This document shows, one piece after another, positions 1-5,341 of a stretch of DNA of 6,192 nucleotides. The position numbers and the translations under genes are program-made. The notes under the pieces were generated by a model. The model made no database searches. It had not been told where the DNA came from and saw only the letters and a program-made list of their open reading frames with translations. Location: NCBI GenBank assembly GCA_041479575.1, contig JBGOYH010000130.1:1-6192 (forward strand). Reading direction: 5' to 3'. Numbering within the stretch: the stretch's first letter is position 1; every line of letters begins with the position of its first letter. The stretch is from DASPPK01 sp041479575. Its GTDB lineage: Archaea > Thermoproteota > Bathyarchaeia > Bathyarchaeales > Bathycorpusculaceae.

Positions 1-85
1 CCTCTTGTGCGGAGGAACCTGCGAGCAGGATGAGCATTGCAATCCAAGAGACGATAAATGTTGTAATGATGATTCTGGTTCTCAT
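1..85 (-). CDS. Signal peptide of an exported protein (partial, runs off the left edge)
   Basis: An open frame begins at the ATG on the complement of 83-85 and stays open to the window edge, giving 28 codons. The peptide starts MRTRIII, continues with a hydrophobic stretch of about 18 residues (ITTFIVSWIAMLILLAG), and then has SSAQE. This is the layout of a secretory signal peptide, with a charged start, a hydrophobic core and small residues before a possible cleavage site. A GTGAT ribosome-binding sequence (complement of 94-98) lies 8 bases upstream, which supports the start. The mature protein is outside the window, so its role cannot be stated. The degraded upstream gene's read-through frame ends only 9 bases before this start, on the same strand. 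A single membrane anchor rather than a cleaved signal is also possible. Confidence 0.6.
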   Translation of the reverse strand, partial: MRTRIIITTFIVSWIAMLILLAGSSAQE

Positions 86-94
86 ATTGACCCA

Positions 95-831
95 TCACGC
101 ATACGTAGGTGATTTTGAAACGTTGTTCCAAATAGACTGCCAACTGAACATGTGCAAGTCATGCAGAGAGAATCTTGTTGATTGTATAAAAGTTTTCCAC
201 CTCTGAGGAGAGAAAAATTGGGAAAGAAGGGTTGTCTGGACGTATTTCTGTTCTTTGTCGCAGTACCATCTCTGGTATTGCTGGATGTACCTTAATGGGC
301 TGCCGCATGTGGGGCAAGTGGGTGCCCCTGCTGCCCCTGGAGACGGTGGCGGAGCTGCTGCTGTTGGAGCGCGTTGGAATTTCAGTGCGCCCATCATTGG
401 CATTTTCAATCCGTCAAATACTGTTGACAGGAAGCCGCCTATTGGGTAGAAGATGAGTGCGAAGACCACAGAGATGCCTCATGATTCCATTGTGGAACCC
501 CAGTCTCCTCCATAGATTGCTGTCGAGCCTATCGTCATGAACCGAGTGACTATTAGATGTGCGAGAGACGCCATTATGCCTGCTGTCAGACCTCCATTTT
601 GCTTTCTACCTTATGCCACTTGAAGTGAAGGTATCCGGCGATGACGCCTGCTGGAAGGTAGGCGAAAATTCCTGCGAGGACGCTCATGGCAGCGGTTTTA
701 CCGAGGTCGCGGAGGAGGAGTGTTAGCAGGCCACCTGCCGAGACGCTGCCTGCGAGTGCCGTTCCGATTGCAAACCCGATTATTCCAAGAGCAATCTAGT
801 ATTTCAGAAGCCCTTCTTCTTTCGTACTCAT
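95..831 (-). pseudogene. Decayed four-helix membrane protein gene with C-terminal zinc ribbon (paralogue of 1008-1580)
   Basis: Reading the minus strand from the ATG at 831-829 gives MSTKEEGLLKY, then TAG (796-798). The same frame continues with a hydrophobic, Gly/Ala-rich protein until about 592-595. There the frame breaks (an apparent one-base loss in a G run; TGA follows at 586-588) and the homologous sequence resumes in another frame as GGLTAGIMASLAHLIV. A second stop, TGA, lies at 479-481. Beyond it come FALIFYPIGGFL, a Pro/Ala-rich linker and the ribbon CPTCGSPLRYIQQYQRWYC. The relative at 1008-1580 matches throughout (for example FALIFYPIGGFL against FAFLFYSLGGYI). After KYV, where relatives stop, this copy has CAG (236-238), so the frame runs 47 residues further to 95-97. 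A TATA-like box and a GTGA ribosome-binding sequence remain upstream. Only the last 124 codons (GTG at 469) are open, and they lack the first helices. Assembly error cannot be excluded for any one lesion, but four together suggest real decay. Confidence 0.8.
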
Positions 832-863
832 GTATTCTTCACGATCCTTAGCTAGCTATTCAT

Positions 864-871
864 GTTATAAC
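864..871 (-). promoter_or_regulatory. TATA-like box of the decayed membrane-protein gene
   Basis: GTTATAAC (a palindrome) is centred about 36 bases before the ATG at 831. A GTGA ribosome-binding core on the complement of 839-842 leaves 7 bases to the ATG. The spacing fits an archaeal promoter with a leader of about 10 bases. It shows that the pseudogene kept its expression signals, or that decay is recent. Confidence 0.4.
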
Positions 872-950
872 GATACTCGACGGTTGTTTTGACATTTTGC
901 TGCCATGGAAAGATCGCAGACACAGGCTTGAAACTATCATCAAGATAAGT

Positions 951-958
951 CTTAAATA
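951..958 (+). promoter_or_regulatory. TATA-like box of the 190-residue membrane protein
   Basis: CTTAAATA is followed by C, the same nine bases as before cysS at 5307-5315. It is centred about 54 bases before the ATG at 1008, which predicts a leader of roughly 25-30 bases. That leader contains GGATGA at 988-993, a weak ribosome-binding sequence 14 bases before the ATG. Together with the box at 864-871 it makes this a divergent promoter region. Confidence 0.45.
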
Positions 959-1007
959 CCCATGAAAAGGAAAACATGAGCTATCAAGGATGATTTGAGT
1001 GATTTGA

Positions 1008-1580
1008 ATGGCTTTGAGAGAAGGATATCTACATGATTATCTTGCTGAAAGTCTGATTGGTTTTCTGTTTGGTGTAATTGTTTCAGGGAGTGCGGGCATA
1101 GCAAAAGGCAACTGGCCGACGTTTGTGGGACTCTTTGTGGTGGAAGGCATATTTCTCATTGTACCCGGAGGATTTGTAGCTGCTTATCTCGGCTTCAGGT
1201 TTAATCGTTCAGGCGAAAACCTTGAGATGCAAGGGCTTAGTGCTGGTTTCTTCACGGGTTTTGTCTATACAATTATCACTTTCTTTCTCTCATTGGCAGG
1301 CATAGTCGCAGAGTCGAACAAAGCAGTCGATATTATGGTGGCTTGGATCATTGGAGTGCTCTTCGCTTTTCTCTTTTATTCGCTGGGAGGATATATCGCT
1401 GGGTTGTTGGAGCGGCGACCCTTTGCAATGCCAGGAATATTCAATTTGTCGCGGATTTCACGTGCTCCTCCGCCTCCACCCACAGCTGTGGCGCAAACGT
1501 GTCCCACCTGTGGGCAACCAATGACTTTCATTGAGCAGTATGGCAGATGGTACTGCCAGAACTGTAAGAAATATCCTTAG
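1008..1580 (+). CDS. Four-helix membrane protein (DUF5518-like) with proline linker and C-terminal zinc ribbon
   Basis: This 190-residue protein has four likely membrane helices at about 13-33, 38-62, 77-101 and 110-134. They are rich in Gly and Ala, with GG(F/Y)xA(A/G) turns (PGGFVAAYLGF and LGGYIAGLLE). The layout resembles archaeal small membrane proteins of the DUF5518 type; that assignment is from general appearance. A linker with five prolines (154-158) leads to a complete ribbon with C165, C168, C183 and C186 (CPTCG...WYCQNC), probably binding one zinc in the cytoplasm. The ATG at 1008 is chosen because an in-frame TGA (1005-1007) directly precedes it. It is the intact paralogue of the degraded gene across the divergent promoter region, and it converges on the PRC-barrel gene. 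No enzymatic residues are evident. A structural, sensing or scaffolding role is possible, but the function is unknown. Confidence 0.85.
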   Translation: MALREGYLHDYLAESLIGFLFGVIVSGSAGIAKGNWPTFVGLFVVEGIFLIVPGGFVAAYLGFRFNRSGENLEMQGLSAGFFTGFVYTIITFFLSLAGIVAESNKAVDIMVAWIIGVLFAFLFYSLGGYIAGLLERRPFAMPGIFNLSRISRAPPPPPTAVAQTCPTCGQPMTFIEQYGRWYCQNCKKYP

Positions 1581-1647
1581 CTTTTCGACAAAACGGAAGT
1601 TAGGGAAAGAAAGAAGTGTAGAGTGTTGCTTTCTACTTGCTTTTCTT
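1581..1647. terminator. Convergent intergenic spacer with T-rich stretches
   Basis: These 67 bases separate two convergent stop codons. On the plus strand CTTTTCG follows the TAG of the membrane-protein gene directly. On the minus strand the complement of 1603-1616 reads CTTCTTTCTTTCCC, and a similar CTTCTTTCCC followed by a T5 run lies after the ancestral stop of the pseudogene (complement of 213-230). Archaeal terminators are typically T-rich without a required hairpin, so these are plausible but weak calls. Confidence 0.3.
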
Positions 1648-2016
1648 CTACACGTATTTTTTGTCCTTGTAACAGTACCATCTCTGGTATTGTTGAATGT
1701 AAGTCAATGGTCCTCCGCACGTAGGGCACGTCGGTTGTTGCGTTTGGGCCTGCTGAGGTTGCGCCACTGGCTGCGCTCCGAAACTCTGGGTCTGGACTGT
1801 TGACGGCTTCAACAGAACGTAATCTCCTGCTGCTTGAATCTGTTCCCACGGAACTTCAATGTCCTCACCCTTCTCCGTCTCAACAATCATGGTCATGCCC
1901 ATCTTTCCAACTGTGAATGCGATGTCTTTGATTGTGCCGGCACTGTTTCCATCAGCGTCGATGACTTTCATGCCTATGAGGCGATCTTTTGTCATGGCTT
2001 TTTCTTGTTTCGACAT
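1648..2016 (-). CDS. PRC-barrel domain protein with C-terminal zinc-ribbon-like tail
   Basis: This is a soluble protein of 122 residues. Residues 10-70 (DRLIGMKVIDADGNSAGTIK to VPWEQIQAAGDYVLL) form a PRC-barrel, a small beta fold found in photosynthetic reaction centre subunit H, RimM and many stand-alone archaeal proteins, where it usually mediates protein contacts. A Gln/Pro/Ala linker (about 72-95) leads to a ribbon, CPTCGGPLTYIQQYQRWYC, with C97, C100 and C115. The fourth ligand position holds Asp118 instead of Cys. The ATG at 2016 is supported by GGTGA (complement of 2026-2030, 9 bases away) and GTGA (4 bases away), and by a TATA box. M8 is a weaker alternative start. There is no signal or membrane segment, so it is probably cytosolic. 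The ribbon DNA closely matches that of the pseudogene at 239-322, although the rest of the two proteins is unrelated. Confidence 0.9.
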   Translation of the reverse strand: MSKQEKAMTKDRLIGMKVIDADGNSAGTIKDIAFTVGKMGMTMIVETEKGEDIEVPWEQIQAAGDYVLLKPSTVQTQSFGAQPVAQPQQAQTQQPTCPTCGGPLTYIQQYQRWYCYKDKKYV

Positions 2017-2056
2017 ACTATCACTTCACCTTCTGAATGATGAGTCGGTGAAACGA

Positions 2057-2064
2057 TTTATAAG
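2057..2064 (-). promoter_or_regulatory. TATA box of the PRC-barrel gene
   Basis: The complement reads CTTATAAA, a near-consensus archaeal TATA box, centred about 44 bases before the ATG at 2016. Transcription would start near 2034, leaving a short leader that carries GGTGA. It is among the clearest promoters in the window. Confidence 0.6.
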
Positions 2065-2162
2065 TTTTGAGACTCCTGAATCCATCTTCGTTTCAAAGTT
2101 CTTTGCCTCCAGCTCATAATTCTAAGCCTGCATGTTTGCTTTGGTTTTAGGACAATAGAAAG

Positions 2163-2170
2163 CAATAAAA
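2163..2170 (+). promoter_or_regulatory. Possible TATA element of the RDD gene
   Basis: The A-rich sequence CAATAAAAAC covers this position, about 38 bases before the ATG at 2205, which is the right spacing for an archaeal TATA element with a leader of about 12 bases. GGCGAG at 2191-2196 may act as a weak ribosome-binding sequence. The match to consensus is modest. Confidence 0.35.
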
Positions 2171-2204
2171 ACGAACCTCACTGAATATTAGGCGAGATGA
2201 AAAA

Positions 2205-2726
2205 ATGTCCACAGGTTATGGAAACGCTGGTCCTCAAGTTGACATGGGAACTCATTGGCTCCTAAGAATTGTTGCTGCAATAATCGACAGCATTCCTTGG
2301 GCAATAATAGGTTGGGTCGTATGGTGGGCTCTAGTCTGGAATGCTGGAGCACCACTCGCAGGAGCTCTTGGACCGCTTGCATGGTTTGTCTGGGTGTTGC
2401 TCGTGCCAGTTTTCTACGGCTTACTTTGGGTCATTTATTCAGTTGTGATGGAATCGTCAGCTTCTGCAGCGACGTTAGGCAAGAGAGTCATGGGTTTGAA
2501 GGTTCAAATGCTTGACGGCAGCAAAGCACCGTCCAACAAAGTGCTCACTCGGAACTTGAGCAAGATCTTCTGGGTAATCTTTTTGATTGATTTCCTGATT
2601 GGCATTGCAACTCCTGGACCTGATCCACGACAGAGATACTTCGACCGCATGGCAGGAACAACGGTAGTCTCAGTGAAGCAAGTGTTCGCAGCTGTTCCGC
2701 CGCCTCCTCCCCCACCACCTGCATAG
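2205..2726 (+). CDS. RDD-family membrane protein ending in a polyproline tail
   Basis: This 173-residue protein has the features that name the RDD family: R21 and D28 in the first helix region (RIVAAIIDSIP), a TLGKRVMGLKV segment at 90-100 and DRMAGTTVV at 147-155. Likely membrane helices are 21-46, 55-82 and 119-136. RDD proteins are small integral membrane proteins, and some are proposed to affect transport or ion balance; no substrate can be read from this one. The C-terminus is eight prolines and an alanine (165-173). In other proteins here such a linker leads to a zinc ribbon, but after this TAG the frame continues only five codons to TGA, so no ribbon remains. The ATG at 2205 gives the family's usual N-terminus. 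The PrsW gene follows 151 bases downstream on the same strand with its own promoter-like element. Confidence 0.88.
   Translation: MSTGYGNAGPQVDMGTHWLLRIVAAIIDSIPWAIIGWVVWWALVWNAGAPLAGALGPLAWFVWVLLVPVFYGLLWVIYSVVMESSASAATLGKRVMGLKVQMLDGSKAPSNKVLTRNLSKIFWVIFLIDFLIGIATPGPDPRQRYFDRMAGTTVVSVKQVFAAVPPPPPPPPA
2697..2720 (+). repeat. Polyproline codon run at the end of the RDD gene
   Basis: Eight consecutive proline codons (CCG CCG CCT CCT CCC CCA CCA CCT) lie just before GCA TAG. Mixed codon use argues against very recent slippage. Translating such a run normally needs elongation factor aIF5A. Confidence 0.8.
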
Positions 2727-2838
2727 CTTTCAGCTGTCAATTGAGCTTGAATCCTTCAAGCCATCCCACGTTTTGTTTTTATCTTCTTCAGAGGCAGTCG
2801 CATTTTGCCTTCTGGTAATGGTTGTTGGTGTCGAAAGT

Positions 2839-2848
2839 CTTAAAAAAC
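2839..2848 (+). promoter_or_regulatory. TATA-like box and ribosome-binding site setting the PrsW start
   Basis: CTTAAAAAAC lies about 35 bases before the ATG at 2878. GGGCGAT (2867-2873), one base from a good archaeal ribosome-binding sequence, sits 4 bases before that ATG. Together they favour 2878 over the upstream in-frame TTG (2773) and ATG (2818), which would place this promoter inside the coding region. Confidence 0.45.
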
Positions 2849-2877
2849 CTAAGAGCAAATGGCATAGGGCGATTTTG

Positions 2878-3711
2878 ATGCAACAACCGGCATATCCGCC
2901 TCCACCAGCGCCTCCAGTTCCAAAAGCTTTGAGCGGCTTTCATCTTCCGGGCACAAACCTGTTCGGCGGCATTAGGAGACAGCTTTCTGCTTTAGAGAAT
3001 TCATCGCAGCTTCCCGGTGGAAAATCGCCTACCTCTGGGTTCATCGTGGCTTTCATCTTCGCGGCACTTGCGAGCGCCGCTTTGTCTTTTGTGGCGCAAA
3101 TTCTGTTTATTCTATTGGTGGGCGGTGCCGTCACGTTGGCTGTTTTCGCCCCTTTGACAGAGGAGCCCTTCAAGGCTCTGGCAATGCTGGTTGTTGTTCA
3201 TTTCATGTGGAAGAAGGTTCCAAATCGTCGTTATGGTGCCGCACTTGGCGCAGCAGCGGGATTAGGGTTTGCTATCTCTGAAGCCATTGTGTACATCGTC
3301 GGGTCTCCAACTGCGGAAACGGTTGTGTTGAGGGCAATCGTGATTCCACTGCATCCTCTTTCGTCAGCATTTGTCGGGATGGGAATCTTCGCCATGACTG
3401 CAGGCAGGTCGACTCAGGGTGGTTTGTCGAATCGGTATGGTTCTCTGCCACGACGGCTCTTTTTGACAGGAATTGCGAACCACATGCTCTGGAATAGCCT
3501 TGTTGTTGTTTTTGGTCTTGCAGACCTCGGGCTTGCTGCACTGTTGTTGAATGTCTTTTTCGTCTTTCCTCTGTTTGTAATAATTCTCAGGGACTTTCTG
3601 GGTGGTCATTTCAACTTCCAGAACTTTTTCGAGCCCTTGGAAGGACCGATGACAGCTTATCCTGAAATTCCTCCTCCTCCGCCTCCTCCTCCTCCGACGT
3701 TCCCATCGTAG
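2878..3711 (+). CDS. PrsW-family intramembrane metalloprotease
   Basis: This protein has 277 residues from the chosen ATG. It carries the PrsW signature set: E95-E96-x-x-K99 (TEEPFKAL), E135 in FAISEAI, H159 in PLHPLSSA and H202 in GIANHMLWNS. These lie in or beside several membrane helices (about 54-90, 100-110, 120-142, 160-176, 194-240). In Bacillus subtilis PrsW cuts the membrane anti-sigma factor RsiW; archaeal substrates are not known to me, and no anti-sigma-like gene is visible here. The N-terminus is proline-rich (AYPPPPAPPVP) and the C-terminus has nine prolines (265-273) followed by TFPS and TAG. The same frame continues after that TAG into a zinc ribbon, so the original protein may have been longer. 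A TTG at 2773 would add 35 residues, but promoter and ribosome-binding placement favour 2878. Confidence 0.88.
   Translation: MQQPAYPPPPAPPVPKALSGFHLPGTNLFGGIRRQLSALENSSQLPGGKSPTSGFIVAFIFAALASAALSFVAQILFILLVGGAVTLAVFAPLTEEPFKALAMLVVVHFMWKKVPNRRYGAALGAAAGLGFAISEAIVYIVGSPTAETVVLRAIVIPLHPLSSAFVGMGIFAMTAGRSTQGGLSNRYGSLPRRLFLTGIANHMLWNSLVVVFGLADLGLAALLLNVFFVFPLFVIILRDFLGGHFNFQNFFEPLEGPMTAYPEIPPPPPPPPPTFPS
3670..3696 (+). repeat. CCT/CCG trinucleotide tract coding nine prolines in PrsW
   Basis: Nine proline codons, seven CCT and two CCG, form a near-perfect trinucleotide tract just before the PrsW stop. It is purer than the tract in the RDD gene and could gain or lose codons by slippage without breaking frame. 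Confidence 0.8.
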
Positions 3712-3717
3712 TCGTCA

Positions 3718-3957
3718 GTGTTTCGTGAAGTAGTCAAAGAGAAAGAAGTCATTGTCAAAGTCAGATGTGGTCATTGTGACACTCTGTCTGATTCGACTCT
3801 TGGCAGATGTCCATACTGTGGCGAAGAATTAGCAATGTCTGGAAAGTCTATCAAAGTTCACGGCAAAAGCTGCGCCGTAATTAGTCTTCCTCCCTATAAT
3901 CCAGCGCTGCAAAAATCTGCAGATCGCAGCATTTCCTTGTTTCTTCGCTATGCTTAA
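3718..3957 (+). CDS. Zinc-ribbon ORF in frame with PrsW, probably its detached C-terminal domain
   Basis: After the PrsW TAG (3709-3711) the same frame stays open as SSVFREVVKEKEVIVKVRCGHC and so on; GTG at 3718 could start a 79-residue protein. It carries a full ribbon, C17-x2-C20-x10-C31-x2-C34 (RCGHC...RCPYCGEEL), after a charged stretch rich in Lys, Glu and Val (KEKEVIVKV). No ribosome-binding sequence precedes the GTG. Expression would need reinitiation 6 bases after the PrsW stop, stop read-through, or repair of a nonsense mutation. Proline linker followed by ribbon is the architecture of two neighbours, so a split PrsW-ribbon fusion is the simplest reading. The last 45 residues look unstructured and may be spurious. 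Its stop overlaps the stop of the convergent gene. Ribbon sequence is well supported; independent translation is not. Confidence 0.5.
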   Translation: MFREVVKEKEVIVKVRCGHCDTLSDSTLGRCPYCGEELAMSGKSIKVHGKSCAVISLPPYNPALQKSADRSISLFLRYA

Positions 3958-5213
3958 GGTTTCGGCGGTTCACCTTGTACTCTTTTCACAAGGTCGTCTC
4001 TTCTAACTAGCAGTTTCTCAAACTGTTCATCAGTGATTCTGTCTTCGATCAGTAGTTTGAAGATAGAAGAGGAAACATTAGCCATTTCCTGGTGAAACTT
4101 GATGATATCTGAAGAGTAAAGGTCGAAGATCGTTACCATGCTGTTGTACATACGGTGATACAGTTTGCTTCGACGCCATATCCTTCTCCCGCGAAAACCT
4201 GTGTAACCGAGCACTGTAAGTGAGGCTATGGCTGCCCAGCCGCCTGGAGTGAACAACCAAAGGCTTGCGTTTTCCCAGACTACTTGACTGAAGGCTTTTG
4301 AAGGGGAACCACTTACCGCGGTGAACGATGCCGGAAATGGGTCGTCTTTGGAGATGACAAAAGTTGCTGTGTTCCCTGTCGGAAGAGACATGTTGACTGG
4401 AGAAGTCTCTTTCACTTCAGTGTTCGCGGGCATGTTTATGTCAATTATTTGTTGCATTTTGAAAGTATGGCCGATATAAGCGGGAGCAACACCGATCGTC
4501 AATGTAAAATTGTCTCCGTGTTGAGTGAGCATGTTGGCTGGAGCCTTGTAGTAGAGACTGTAATGGGTTCCTTCCAAATTCGAATCTTCATAAAACTCGT
4601 AGATTTTTAGGTTGCCAATTGAAACTGATGTCAAGTCGAAGCCGACAAGCCAGTTGGCCAGTCTTTCGCTGCCTACGAAATATTCAGGTATTCTTGTTAT
4701 GTGGAACCAAGTCCACAGTTGCGCTTCAGAGTTCACGTGGTTGAAAAGATAGTTTATGCCTGTTGTGTTGGCTGATATTCCATACCATTCTGTGTCTATT
4801 TCCCATATTTCTTTCAGCCACCAGCCAGGGTTATTTATCAAGTATTGGGTGAATTCGTTGAAAGTAGTGAACTGTAAATTGTGCATGTCCTTCACTCGTG
4901 ACCAGTTGAAACGCTCATACATCGAAACAAAGATGTCATTGGCGCCAACCAGACTTTCACGTTTGTACATGTCGAACCACGAGCCATCCGCGATCCAAGA
5001 CTGTGCTTCACTTATTGCTCCTTCCTCTCGCCATCTTACTTCGTCCAAAGAAGGGTCAATCGTGTCATGAACATACCAAGTACTCTCGCTAGCGGACTTG
5101 CAGACTATATGGGAAGTTAAAAACATCGCGGAAAGCACGAAAACCAGAATCTGGAGAAACGCAAACATCTTGAGGTTCTTAATCTTCTTCACCAACCTCG
5201 CGGTCCATTTCAC
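3954..5213 (-). CDS. Membrane-anchored exported protein with SHOCT-like cytoplasmic end, function unknown
   Basis: I do not recognise this 419-residue protein. A basic start (KWTARLVKKIKNLK) precedes a hydrophobic segment at 16-36, a signal peptide or anchor. Residues about 40-315 form a Trp- and Tyr-rich outside domain with five N-x-S/T sites (N103, N149, N235, N274, N315), suited to archaeal N-glycosylation. A second helix at about 317-340 is followed by GRRIWRRSK, so the last 75 residues should be cytoplasmic. They are helical, and LLIEDRITDEQFEKLLVRRD (387-406) resembles a SHOCT motif, a short oligomerisation domain. The second half of the ectodomain (about 195-310) looks beta-rich, with alternating segments such as NFTLTIGVAP. 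The ATG at 5213 sits about 32 bases from a TATA box, implying an almost leaderless mRNA; M16 is an alternative start. The gene is divergent from cysS, with no evident functional link. Confidence 0.8.
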   Translation of the reverse strand: MKWTARLVKKIKNLKMFAFLQILVFVLSAMFLTSHIVCKSASESTWYVHDTIDPSLDEVRWREEGAISEAQSWIADGSWFDMYKRESLVGANDIFVSMYERFNWSRVKDMHNLQFTTFNEFTQYLINNPGWWLKEIWEIDTEWYGISANTTGINYLFNHVNSEAQLWTWFHITRIPEYFVGSERLANWLVGFDLTSVSIGNLKIYEFYEDSNLEGTHYSLYYKAPANMLTQHGDNFTLTIGVAPAYIGHTFKMQQIIDINMPANTEVKETSPVNMSLPTGNTATFVISKDDPFPASFTAVSGSPSKAFSQVVWENASLWLFTPGGWAAIASLTVLGYTGFRGRRIWRRSKLYHRMYNSMVTIFDLYSSDIIKFHQEMANVSSSIFKLLIEDRITDEQFEKLLVRRDDLVKRVQGEPPKP

Positions 5214-5240
5214 GGGTGCAGACCGTTATCATTCATATCG

Positions 5241-5248
5241 TATATATT
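5241..5248 (-). promoter_or_regulatory. TATA box of the exported-protein gene
   Basis: The complement reads AATATATA, centred about 32 bases before the ATG at 5213. Transcription would start about 6 bases before the ATG, so the mRNA should be nearly leaderless. This fits the lack of a well-placed ribosome-binding sequence (only GTGA, two bases from the ATG). Confidence 0.5.
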
Positions 5249-5306
5249 CGTTGCTGAAATGGCTACAATGATCTGGAACTGATTTCCGTGCTTCAAGAGT
5301 ATAATG

Positions 5307-5314
5307 CTTAAATA
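5307..5314 (+). promoter_or_regulatory. TATA box of cysS
   Basis: CTTAAATA followed by C repeats the nine-base element before the membrane-protein gene at 951-959. It is centred about 31 bases before the ATG at 5342, so the message would be leaderless or carry only a few leader bases. No ribosome-binding sequence is present, consistent with that. Confidence 0.55.
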
Positions 5315-5341
5315 CGTTCCACCGCATTTTCTAATGGAAAA

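Noticed and set aside
232..456. Plus-strand open frames over the pseudogene's ribbon and linker
   Set aside because: They mirror the conserved minus-strand coding sequence and have no family features.
2032..2079. CTGA directly followed by ATGATGA and a later CTGA, resembling D', C' and D boxes of a C/D-box guide RNA
   Set aside because: The gap from ATGATGA to the next CTGA is over 30 bases rather than about 12, there is no C box before the first CTGA, and the area is explained by the PRC-barrel promoter.
2773..2877. 35-residue N-terminal extension of PrsW from TTG at 2773
   Set aside because: It would cover the TATA-like CTTAAAAAAC and the ribosome-binding-like GGGCGAT, and it has no ribosome-binding sequence of its own. 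The ATG at 2878 is better placed.
796..3711. TAG as pyrrolysine rescuing both the pseudogene and the PrsW-ribbon fusion
   Set aside because: The pseudogene also has a TGA and a frameshift that TAG recoding would not repair. The PRC-barrel, RDD and four-helix protein genes all end at TAG, which argues against TAG as a routine sense codon.
3905..3932. Short inverted repeat CTGCA/TGCAG as a terminator hairpin
   Set aside because: The stem is only 5 base pairs and lies inside the ORF; chance occurrence is likely and archaeal termination does not need hairpins.
4756..5070. 104-codon plus-strand open frame
   Set aside because: It lies wholly inside the minus-strand gene at 3954-5213 and shows no recognisable protein features or promoter.
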